From Bacteroidota bacterium (GTDB taxonomy: Bacteria > Bacteroidota > Ignavibacteria > UBA10030 > SZUA-254), in the NCBI GenBank assembly GCA_020056225.1, contig JAGVIE010000023.1:1-64000 (forward strand): a stretch of DNA of 64,000 nt, read 5' to 3'. Position 1 is the stretch's first letter. Every line of letters begins with the position of its first letter. This document shows positions 25,440 through 35,100 of this stretch, piece after piece. The notes under the pieces are model-generated. The model did no database searches. It saw only the letters and a list, made by a program, of their open reading frames with translations, and was not told the DNA's origin. The position numbers and the translations under genes are program-made.

Positions 25440-25855
25440 GATCCGCCGTCAGCTCCTTCTTTTACCCACTGGCGAAGTCCCGTTTTTTGGTTATCGTTCA
25501 ATTGCGGCTGACCGGATGGCGGCATCTTACTTGTACTTTTTCCTTCAACGGTGAGAATCAGCAGGCTTGCATCGGGATTTTTTGGAAGAACTACTTTTAT
25601 ATCCCCAAACATCAGATGATCATAAGAGTCGAGACTGAATTTATTCATCGTGAACGTATCCGGTCCGTGGCAGGCGTTACTTTGGCCTCCGCATCCTGCA
25701 TTGAAAAGTTGTTGAACTTTACTATATGAAACGTTAGAAGCGGGAAAAACTATCGTTGACAAATTCCCACCGGTCACTGTATCTTTGCATTCCCACACTC
25801 CAGCGATGAGTATCAAAAGGATTGTCACAATCATTATAAATTTAATTTTATTCAT
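25436..25855 (-). CDS. Cytochrome-c-like lipoprotein or exported protein
   Basis: 139 aa. An N-terminal hydrophobic signal (residues ~4-20) ends before a Cys (GVWEC), which may be a loose Bacteroidota-type lipobox. The remainder resembles the c-type domain seen in planctomycete/PSD1-like cytochromes: an ACHGPDTF heme-type CH, then LDSYDHLMFGD, then a MPPSG methionine loop and a LRQWVKEGA tail. The heme motif is atypical, with the first Cys (GCGGQSNACH) six residues before the CH rather than two, so heme binding is uncertain. It is the second gene of a pair with the DUF4013 protein (four-base overlap) and is convergent with nuoF. Confidence 0.65.
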   Translation of the reverse strand: MNKIKFIMIVTILLILIAGVWECKDTVTGGNLSTIVFPASNVSYSKVQQLFNAGCGGQSNACHGPDTFTMNKFSLDSYDHLMFGDIKVVLPKNPDASLLILTVEGKSTSKMPPSGQPQLNDNQKTGLRQWVKEGADGGS

Positions 25856-26523
25856 ATAGGCATGACGGATAATTCTTGAATATCCCGGCTGATCTGACCA
25901 TATAGATGAAATCGGACGAGAGTAACATAAAACGATGTGAAAAATACACCGAAGATCAATACAATCAAACCTAAAGACGCAAGAATGTCACAAGCATAAC
26001 ACAAAGCCACAATGATTAAAACATCCTGCCAAATAAATTTAAATGACCGTAAAATCTTCGAAATCTGTAATCCATCACCGATTCGCTCCCTTTCGGCAAA
26101 TTTAACTGCAATGATGGGCGTTAACAAAGATATAAAGAGCGAGTACAGAACGATTATCGAGATAAGGCTCATAACTATTATACTACCTTCGATGAATGCA
26201 AGTGGCGCTAACCCTTGAGTCAATAAGATAAACATCAATATGATCATTGGCAGAGAGATAATCGTTACCGGCAGATAAAATATGAATAGGATAACTAGAT
26301 ATTTCAGACCTAAAATGAATAAGATTCCAACGTCTTTCCATTCCGGTAATGGTTTTTGTTCACCACGCTGAACGCGCTGTAATAGCGTAATACTGTAACC
26401 GTAAATTACCGGTATTCCAATTAGAAATATTGAAAGAAATACAAAAAACGCGCCAATAGCGATTTTGGCTATCCAGTTGGGGTCTTTAAAAATGAATGTG
26501 AACGCTTCCGGTATATTCTTCAC
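25852..26523 (-). CDS. DUF4013-type polytopic membrane protein
   Basis: A 223-aa hydrophobic protein with about five to six membrane helices. The opening PEAFTFIFKDPNWIAKIAIG followed by a helix, then GYSITLLQRVQRGEQKPLPEW, matches DUF4013 proteins, which have no known function. Four bases overlap with the downstream cytochrome-like gene (ATGA arrangement), so the two are translationally coupled. A role in membrane localisation of the partner is speculation. Confidence 0.7.
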   Translation of the reverse strand: MKNIPEAFTFIFKDPNWIAKIAIGAFFVFLSIFLIGIPVIYGYSITLLQRVQRGEQKPLPEWKDVGILFILGLKYLVILFIFYLPVTIISLPMIILMFILLTQGLAPLAFIEGSIIVMSLISIIVLYSLFISLLTPIIAVKFAERERIGDGLQISKILRSFKFIWQDVLIIVALCYACDILASLGLIVLIFGVFFTSFYVTLVRFHLYGQISRDIQELSVMPI

Positions 26524-26824
26524 GGTTTATTTATTTCATTTTGTTGAAAAAGAATCAAATTCAATTTAAAGAAATATTATTAAATGAGCAATCCGTGAAA
26601 AAAGTATGATAATTTCAACGAAATACCTTGACTATTATAATAACTTATTTTATCTTGCTACACACTTCCTTTTAGGTGATATCAGAATCAAAAGAGATTA
26701 CTTTGTTCTTCAATTGATATAAATCTGAAATAATAATTCATTTTTCGGGCAATGTCTCATCTAAGAAATCTTACAGATAATAAAGATAGTTTATTAATTC
26801 ATCATAATCTTCAGGAGTAATATT
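26524..26824. other. Divergent promoter region
   Basis: A 301-base AT-rich spacer between the minus-strand DUF4013 gene and the giant secreted protein. It contains a sigma70-like promoter candidate at 26628-26656, and CAGGAG eight bases before the ATG at 26825. No coding frame is visible. Confidence 0.6.
26628..26656 (+). promoter_or_regulatory. Sigma70-like promoter candidate
   Basis: TTGACT at 26628-26633 and TATCTT at 26651-26656 are separated by 17 bases. This would leave a leader of ~160 bases before ATG 26825. AT-rich sequence makes chance matches likely, and main promoters in this phylum can deviate from this consensus. Confidence 0.3.
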
Positions 26825-29800
26825 ATGAAATACTTTTCTATCAGTTTATTAATTCTCGTCCTCGTAGTATCAGCGAATGGTCAAACCAATGTGTCAGGAA
26901 CTGTATCCGGGACGTGGAATCTTGCAGGTAGTCCGTACACTGTTGTTGGGACGGTTACAATAAATAACGCAACAACATTAACCGTCGATTCAGGAGTGGT
27001 GGTTCGATTCACTGCCGGACAATTGATGTATGTGTGGGGAACTGTGAATGCTACACACGCAACGTTTACTTCTTCAAAAGATACGACAGGAGGGTCGCCA
27101 GCGAAAGGGGATTGGGCTTACATTCAGGTAGGAACAGGTGCAACTGCAGGCAGTTTGAATCTGAACAATTGCGTAATAAAATATGGCGGCACGGCATCTC
27201 CTCAGTATGCGGCGACTATTTATATTGAAAACGGAACTGCATCTCTAACCTCGTGCGATATGAACAACTCAAAAAATTATGGAATCATCTTATATACTAA
27301 TGCCTCTGTAACATTAACAAACACAAATATTTCCAATTGTGGTTGGCCCATCTCTTATAACGGTCCCGGTTCGCTCGTCTTCAACGGGATAAATAATCTG
27401 ACGGGCAATACTAATAACGGTATTTATCTATATTTTAATAATAACTCGAATGCGCTCGTGCTGGATACCATTGCTGTTCCGTATGTTTTCTATTCTCACC
27501 ATACAGTAAATACCGGTGGCTCGCTCCAAATAGCATCTACAAACATTCTGAAGTTTGTTGATGGTGCATTTCTCTATGTTGATGGAATTTTACAGGCGAT
27601 AGCTGGAGATGGGCAATCGATTTATTTCACGACCTATCGAAATGATAACCTTGGCGGCGATACAAACGGCGATGGGACTGCAAGTATTCCGAGTTCGAGC
27701 AATTGGTACGGCATATATTTCAGGGATGCGAGTATCGATGCATCTTGTGTCCTTCGACGATGCAATATTACATATGCGGGATATGGAAACTACGGTGGAA
27801 TCAGCATGACAGATGCCAGTCCAACTATTGATTACTGCTCGATGGCGAACAATTACTACGGTGCGATGATGATGGGTGTCTCTAATCCTGTCTTTACTAA
27901 CAATACTATCGGTTCGAGCCAGGTAACGCCGATAGCAATGTCGTTCTCATGCAATCCCACTTTCGACAATAACACTTTTTCGTTTTCAGATAATACATAC
28001 GATGCTATTGGTCTTTTAGGAGGGACACTCCCGGCTGATGCGATCATCCCGATCCGATCTGTTACTTCCGTTCCAAATGTCACGTATGTGCTTTTGGGTG
28101 ATGTCATTGTACCTGCAGGGCGAACATTAACGATTAACAAAGGTGTAGTGTTAAAAGGAATATATTATTGGTACCGCCTCGATATTCAGGGAAAACTTGT
28201 TGCTAACGGAACCGCAGACAGCATGATAACAATTACATCTATAAAAGATGATAATCATGGCGGAGATACAAATAAAGATGGTACTGTAACTTCACCCGCA
28301 CGTTATGACTGGGGTGGAATATTATTTGAAACATCAAGTGATTCAACATCAATGCTTAATTATTGTCGGATTAAATATGGAACAGTTCCTTCTTATGGCG
28401 CCGCACAGATTGCAACGGTTGGCGCTCATCCAACAATCTCCAACTGCGAAATTAAAGATGTTGTTTACGGTTTGATAGCGTATCAAACATCGAGAGTGAA
28501 AATATCTAACACATCAATCATCAATTCTCAATATACGCCAATAGCCATGTCGGTTTCCGCCGATCCTGAAATGACCGGATTAACATTTTTGAATCCTGGT
28601 TGGAATGGTCTTGGTTTGATAAGTGAAGCTGTTGGATTCAACGGAACAATCAAGAAACGTGATGTTGCTGGTTATACAAACATAACATACGTTCTTCTTG
28701 GAGATTTAACGATCAATGCCGGGACAAACGTTGATGTTGAACCTGGTATTGTACTCAAAATGAATGATTATGTGGGTATCTGGGTTAACGGAGGTTTCCG
28801 AGCTAAAGGAACCACTACGGGTGGTGAAATAATCTTCTCCGGAATAAGGGATGATAATGTCGGTAATCCTTTTGATACAAATGGAGATGGACAAGGAAGT
28901 GCGCCTGCAAGAGGAAATTGGTACACTATCAGATTCCAATCTTCGAGTGATGATGGTTATTGCCTGCTCGATAGCTGTCAGGTAAAATTCAGCGGCGGAA
29001 ATTGGTGGGGGGCGGTAACCTTCACGGATGCAAGCAGCATATTACGAAATTCAACGATAATCAATTCTGCTTTTTATGGAATCCGTTGCGAAGGTGCATC
29101 AGTTCCAACGGTCACCAATGTAAATATTAGCAGTTGCGGATATGATCCCATAGCTATGTCTTTAAAATCAGATCCGGTTCTAACAAGTATTTCATTTGCG
29201 GGTAATGGAAGTCAGGGAATCAGATTATTAGAAGGTACATTATCTTCAAATGCATATTTAAGGAAACGTGATGTTGCCGGAATAAGCAATATTGCATACA
29301 TTATCCAGGGACTCACGATTAGTGCGAATGCCGTTCTTACTATCGAACCGGGTGTTGTAATTAAAAATGTAGTCGACGGATGGAATGGCATCGGTGTTAG
29401 TGGTGCGCTCGTTGCTGAAGGTACTGCTACTCAAAAAATTGTTTTCACATCCATCCGGGATGATTCAAAGGGTGGCGATACAAATAATGATGGAAATGCT
29501 ACTGCACCGTATCAGGGTTACTGGTTTGGTATTGCATTTTATAATTCAGGGCTTGATACCTTGAATTCTTTGAAGAATTGTGAAATTCGTTATGGAGGAA
29601 GCGGTGTAGGAGGTTACTTTAATTGGGGTGAAGTATTATTCTCAAACTGTGATGGAAAGATAGATAGTTGTGCGATTGAACATTCCGCATCGAGTGGCAT
29701 CGGTGTTTATGGAAGTGGCAATCCGGATATAAGAAATACTCAAATTAACAATGTAAGCTGGACTCCGGTATCATTGAGTATGTTCTCAAATCCAACTTTT

Positions 29801-32071
29801 ACAAATATGTCATCACAAAATGTCGGATATATGGCATTCGGTGTTGCACCGGAAACATATTCGGTTACTGCGACAATTCCTAAACGCGATTTTGCCGGTT
29901 ACACAAATATTACTTATCAAATACTTTCGAATTTGGCGGTCAATTCCGGGACGACTATTACAATTCCAGCTGGAGTTGTATTTAAGGGTGGATATATCAG
30001 TGTCAGCGGCGGGTTGATTGTGAATGGAACCGTCTCTGAGCCGGTTGTCTTTACCGGTGTTGATGATGATCTGTATGGTAATCCCAAAGATACTCAGGGC
30101 AATGGCTTCACCTGGCCCGGTATCTGGTGGGGTTATGCGCGAATTTATTTTTACGACATCAGCGACGATCCGAACTGCTCGTTGAGTAATACTATTCTTC
30201 GATATGCAGAAACCGGCGTCTATATGAATCAAGCTTCACCAAATATATCGAATTGCCGTTTCGACCGTGACTATCGTGGATTACATTTAACGGGATTATC
30301 TGCGCCAGTTGTTGATAGCTGTGTGTTTCATAACCTCGATAATGCACCGATGCTTACTTCGATACTTTCATTTCCAAGCTCATACGTCGGTAATATTCTT
30401 TCAGGTACAACATGGCGCGGTATCCGCATAATGGATGAAACGCTTTCTCAAGACTTTACACTTGTGAAACGAACCTTTGCCGGATTTTCTAACATCCCAT
30501 ACCTTTTTGGCAGTTTCACTGTCGGAACAAGTTCAACACTCACGTTGGAACCGGGTGTTATTATTAAGTTTGAATCAGGTGGTGTTCTCTATGTTCATAA
30601 AGGATTAATCGCCGAAGGCGGTTCAACAACCGACAGTACGATTGTGTTCACTTCTTGGCGTGATGATTTCTATGGCGGCGATACAAATGCCGATAGCAAC
30701 GCTACTGGTCCATGGTATGAAAATTGGTCGAGCATTCAGTTCTTAGGTGATGCGCTTGATCCAGAATGCCGCTTAAAAAATTGTGTACTCCGGTATGGTG
30801 GATATTACTGGAATGGCGCTGCTGCCGTTTATACTAACAACGCCAGTCCAACTATCACTAACTGTTCATTTAGTATGAATAGAAACGGTATCAATCTCAC
30901 AGGTGCTTCGAATCCTGTTATCAACAATTGCGACATCTATCAGTGTTCCGGTTACAGTGGACCACCATATATATCCGGATACGGAATCTATAATACTGAT
31001 AAAACCTTTAACATCGATGCGACAAACAATTGGTGGGGCGATGACACAGGACCGTATCACGCTACACTAAACCCCGGCGGAAAGGGATTGGTTGTCTCCG
31101 ATAGCGTTAACTTCATACCATTCACTTCGCATGGATCCCTTAAGCCCAAATTGGGCGATGTTAGTTTGAATGGCTCTATTCAGGCATATGATGCTTCGTT
31201 GGTACTCCAGCATGTCGTTTCCCTGATCACTCTAACTGATCCGCAGAAAGTAGTAGCTATGGTCAGTAAAGACACAACGATCAGCGCCTACGACGCATCG
31301 CTGATTCTTCAATATGTTGTTGGTCTTATCACGACATTCCCGGCTCAAGATAGCGGGGCGAGCGCCTTAATAAAAGATTCACCTGTTCTCGCTTCATCGA
31401 TTGAATTAGGAAATATCGAAGGAGCGTTCGGCTCAACAGTTACAGTGCCGATTAGATTAAACGGTGTCAAGCATCTTGCCGGCGCCGATATTGTCCTGAA
31501 ATTCAACGGTGATATCTTGACGGCAAAAGAAGCAAAACTGACTTCTGCGGTCGGCGAAATGAACCTCGCTTCGAATTTCTCGAAGGGAGAAGCACGAATC
31601 GCGCTTGCAGGGTCAAAGTACATTGATATAGATGGAGATGCTATTCTTCTAACGTTCGATATCTCGAAAGATATTCGCGGCTATTCAAGTTCGTCAATAC
31701 GATTCGAAAGAGTACTACTCAACGAACAGGATTTCACTCTCTTGGCAACATCAAACAATACGAAGATTGAAGGTAAACCGATTCAGTATGTTCTGAATCA
31801 AAACTATCCTAATCCGTTCAATCCATCGACGAAGATTCAATATCAAGTTCCCGATGATATTGCTCATGTGAAAATAGTTGTTTACAGTTCGCTGGGCGAA
31901 GTAGTCAGTACAATAGTCAACCGCGATCATTCTGCAGGAATGTTTGAAGTCGTTTGGGATGGAACAAACGATGCGGGTGAGAAAGTTGGAAGCGGTGTTT
32001 ATTTCTATCGGATCACTGCAAACGGTGAAAAAGAATTTACCAGTATTAAGAAAATGCTTCTGGTGAAATGA
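26825..32071 (+). CDS. Giant T9SS-secreted beta-helix protein with dockerin and cohesin
   Basis: A 1748-aa exported protein. Signal peptide at residues 1-19. Residues ~50-1430 are right-handed parallel beta-helix sequence in six long modules, each opening with an Asp-rich DDNxGGDTNxDG-type loop at residues 273, 475, 676, 879, 1080 and 1280 (spacing 200-203). The likely role of the loop is Ca2+ binding. Residues ~1441-1505 contain two dockerin-like segments (both with AYDASL.LQ.VV). Residues ~1524-1655 form a cohesin-like domain (GSTVTVPIRLNGV). Residues ~1657-1748 are the sorting region (NYPNPFNPSTKIQY, then GSGVYFYRI). GGAG precedes the ATG. Substrate or ligand is unknown; surface adhesion or glycan binding fits the architecture. 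Confidence 0.85.
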   Translation: MKYFSISLLILVLVVSANGQTNVSGTVSGTWNLAGSPYTVVGTVTINNATTLTVDSGVVVRFTAGQLMYVWGTVNATHATFTSSKDTTGGSPAKGDWAYIQVGTGATAGSLNLNNCVIKYGGTASPQYAATIYIENGTASLTSCDMNNSKNYGIILYTNASVTLTNTNISNCGWPISYNGPGSLVFNGINNLTGNTNNGIYLYFNNNSNALVLDTIAVPYVFYSHHTVNTGGSLQIASTNILKFVDGAFLYVDGILQAIAGDGQSIYFTTYRNDNLGGDTNGDGTASIPSSSNWYGIYFRDASIDASCVLRRCNITYAGYGNYGGISMTDASPTIDYCSMANNYYGAMMMGVSNPVFTNNTIGSSQVTPIAMSFSCNPTFDNNTFSFSDNTYDAIGLLGGTLPADAIIPIRSVTSVPNVTYVLLGDVIVPAGRTLTINKGVVLKGIYYWYRLDIQGKLVANGTADSMITITSIKDDNHGGDTNKDGTVTSPARYDWGGILFETSSDSTSMLNYCRIKYGTVPSYGAAQIATVGAHPTISNCEIKDVVYGLIAYQTSRVKISNTSIINSQYTPIAMSVSADPEMTGLTFLNPGWNGLGLISEAVGFNGTIKKRDVAGYTNITYVLLGDLTINAGTNVDVEPGIVLKMNDYVGIWVNGGFRAKGTTTGGEIIFSGIRDDNVGNPFDTNGDGQGSAPARGNWYTIRFQSSSDDGYCLLDSCQVKFSGGNWWGAVTFTDASSILRNSTIINSAFYGIRCEGASVPTVTNVNISSCGYDPIAMSLKSDPVLTSISFAGNGSQGIRLLEGTLSSNAYLRKRDVAGISNIAYIIQGLTISANAVLTIEPGVVIKNVVDGWNGIGVSGALVAEGTATQKIVFTSIRDDSKGGDTNNDGNATAPYQGYWFGIAFYNSGLDTLNSLKNCEIRYGGSGVGGYFNWGEVLFSNCDGKIDSCAIEHSASSGIGVYGSGNPDIRNTQINNVSWTPVSLSMFSNPTFTNMSSQNVGYMAFGVAPETYSVTATIPKRDFAGYTNITYQILSNLAVNSGTTITIPAGVVFKGGYISVSGGLIVNGTVSEPVVFTGVDDDLYGNPKDTQGNGFTWPGIWWGYARIYFYDISDDPNCSLSNTILRYAETGVYMNQASPNISNCRFDRDYRGLHLTGLSAPVVDSCVFHNLDNAPMLTSILSFPSSYVGNILSGTTWRGIRIMDETLSQDFTLVKRTFAGFSNIPYLFGSFTVGTSSTLTLEPGVIIKFESGGVLYVHKGLIAEGGSTTDSTIVFTSWRDDFYGGDTNADSNATGPWYENWSSIQFLGDALDPECRLKNCVLRYGGYYWNGAAAVYTNNASPTITNCSFSMNRNGINLTGASNPVINNCDIYQCSGYSGPPYISGYGIYNTDKTFNIDATNNWWGDDTGPYHATLNPGGKGLVVSDSVNFIPFTSHGSLKPKLGDVSLNGSIQAYDASLVLQHVVSLITLTDPQKVVAMVSKDTTISAYDASLILQYVVGLITTFPAQDSGASALIKDSPVLASSIELGNIEGAFGSTVTVPIRLNGVKHLAGADIVLKFNGDILTAKEAKLTSAVGEMNLASNFSKGEARIALAGSKYIDIDGDAILLTFDISKDIRGYSSSSIRFERVLLNEQDFTLLATSNNTKIEGKPIQYVLNQNYPNPFNPSTKIQYQVPDDIAHVKIVVYSSLGEVVSTIVNRDHSAGMFEVVWDGTNDAGEKVGSGVYFYRITANGEKEFTSIKKMLLVK

Positions 32072-32136
32072 GGATCAGGTAAAATGCCTGACATGTGCAT
32101 AAAATTCATTTCACAACGAAAAAAGGAGCATTTACA

Positions 32137-35100
32137 ATGAAACGATTAATTTGTTTTCTCGTGGTATTCGCCGCCGTTGCTGTTCAGGCAGTGGCGGCGG
32201 AGCCGATTCGGCTCGCGCTGAAAGATACAACCGTTCTGCGGGGGAGTACGTTTCTTTACCCTGTATTAGTCGACAGCAGTCTGACAGGATTAAACGTTAC
32301 CTCGTACGAATTGGATATTACCTACGATCCCAACGCTTTCCGAATTGATAGTATCATTGTCGCTGGAACAATGACACAGAGTTGGGGAACGCCTATCTCT
32401 AATGTCTCCAGTAGCCATATTATAGTTGCCGGTGCCGGAATCACTTCGTTATCGGGTACGGGGATATTACTTTACTTTAAAATTACCGCACCACTCGCAC
32501 TTAGCGGTTGGGGCAGCGGTTTTACTTTCTCGAAAGCCATGCTGAACGAGGGCAGCCCTACAACCACAACACGTAATGGGACTGTTTGGATTACCAATCT
32601 ACCGACAATCAATGTATATCCCGACGTTGCGACATTTAGTGTGGGTGATCAACAGCAGTTCTGGGTATCCGGAGCTGTAGCTCCAAACAATTGGTATTCT
32701 ACCAATCCATCGGTAGCCACCATTGATGCCAACGGATTATTAACCGGATTGCAATCCGGTTTTACTCGTGTTGTCGCACAAGACAGTCGAGCGATTGTCG
32801 ATACTTCCGGACAAATTGAAGTCCGCGCATTCAAGATGATTATTAGGGATAGCACATTTCTGCAGAGTTATACAGTTAATATTCCGATTTATGTCACGGA
32901 TCTGAGTCAAGTCGATGTCACTTCGGGCCAATACACAATAACTTACGATCCGAACCTTCTGACATTTCTAGGTTCAAGTCAAATTGGAACACTCCTCGAA
33001 GGTTATACTCCTCCAACAATAAATCAGGTATCAAATCGTTTAGAGATATCCTTCGCGGGTTCTTCTCGGCTCAACGGTGTTGGGACTCAAATATTGATGT
33101 ACCTCAGATTTAGAGCATCTATCCAATCTTATGGCGGGACCTGGCTCAATATTTCGAACCTTCTATTTAATGAGAATATCCCTGGCGTTATCGACGATGG
33201 ATATTTAGTCGTAAGCAACCGGACAGTTCTCGGTATATCACCCACCAGTGCAAATCTTCTTGTTGGAGATTCATTACAATTCATGGTTAATAGCGGTGCG
33301 CCGGTATATCCATTAAAGTGGTCGGTTACCGACACAACGCTAGTGCGAATAAAACAAAATGGCATGCTCACAGCCCTAAAGAGCGGTAGTGTTGTGGTTG
33401 GCGTGGAAGATGCGGTCGGTAAAATTGGTTACACGCAGAATATTAATATCTACGATATATCTCTATCGATGCCGGATACGAATGCATTGTCAAGGGATTC
33501 CGTTATTATACCAATATCAATAACACAATACGCTCCTGGTATTACCGCCGCTCAGATGATTGTAAAATTCGATTCAACATATTTTGAGAATCCTAGTGTT
33601 ATCACCGAGGGAACATTAACCGGTGCACAGGAAGTATATAGTTTCGCAAGGCGGGAGACATTATCGATAGCGACCGCGAGCATCACACCCGTAACAGGTC
33701 CAGGTGTACTCTGGAAAGTGAAACTCTTCGTCCGTTACGGAGCTCCAAAATTGACGACATCGACGATCAGACTTGTTGGAATTATATTTAACCAAGGTGT
33801 TCCGATTCCACTCGTCAAAGATTGTAATTTTTATGTTAGATGGGAGCGGGATGTCCGCGTCAATGACATCTATGATCCGTTCGGTGTAATCAGCCGCGAT
33901 ACAGTCGTTACACCAAGGATGCAAATCGCAAACGTGCGCGGTGTTCAACAGACCGCGTTGTATCGATTTGATATCGGAAACCTTTATACCGATACAATGA
34001 CTGTAACCCTTGCACCGTGGGAAACAAGAACTATTACATTCGCGAAATCGTGGACAGCCGTTCCATCAGGTACGTACGTACTGCGGGCGGCGGCAATTCT
34101 CGTAAGAGATCAGGATACATCTAATAATGTTGTTACCCGAAATCTTGCCGTTGTTCGCACAAGCGCCGATCCGCTGATTCTATCTATGACGCCGAACTAT
34201 GGAGGAAATAATGGAATTGTAACAGCGCTAATCCACGGACAGCATTTTAAAACCGGTGCTACAGTTCGGTTAAGTAAAATCGGCTACCCGGATTATGTTG
34301 TGGATACTTCTTACATCCGTGTTATTGACCCGACGAAACTAAAGGTCGTTTTTGATTTTTATGATGAACCGTTGGGAACATGGGATGTCACAGTGATGAA
34401 TCCCGATAGCGGCTCGGCAACATTCTACGATGGTTTCACTATCGAAGAACCATCAAAAAGACTCTGGGTGAATTTAGCCGGTCAGAGTCGAATTCGGGTG
34501 GGACGAGATCAAACCTATACCGTCATGTACGGGAACGTGGGAAATGTTGATGCTGTTGGAGTTCTTGTTTTGATCAGAGGGATTCTCCGAGGCACTGAGT
34601 GGAAAATGGATTTCACTTTTGCTCCATCTCCGGAACCGGATGGTATTAATTGGAGCGAAGGGCTTGGTTTTATTGAAACGGAAACTGAAAAAATTATTCC
34701 ACTCTTCATCCCAATATTGCGTGCGAACCATACAGGTCAGGTGAGTTTCAGTTTAAAGGTTCCTATCGGAACGCCGCCATTTACACTCACTGCCGGAATA
34801 AGCGAAACTGAAACGCACCTTTATTCACCAGGTTTCCTTAAATCTTATGGTGCAAAAATGCCATATGGTTTGATGGGTACAGATGATATCAATTGGGCAT
34901 GCGTTACTTCAATCGCATCGCTGGCTGCGAATGTTCTTGGTGCAGTTCTGCCGTATAATTGTTATAGTTTTGCTGTCAATGGAGCAATTAATATAGCTTC
35001 GTTGGCAACCTCAGACGAAACGAATTGGTCGTTCGTTCAATTTGTTGCGAACACGGTAAAGGATGCCGCATTTTGTGCGGGTGAAATTCTTGGTGGTCCA

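Noticed and set aside
29813-30232. 139-codon minus-strand frame inside the beta-helix gene
   Set aside because: It recurs because of the module repeats of the real gene; it has no initiation signal.
26825-30700. Regular ~605-bp spacing as a possible CRISPR or satellite array
   Set aside because: The repeats are translated, diverged at DNA level and in frame with one protein; there is no repeat-spacer pattern. No CRISPR array was seen anywhere in the window.
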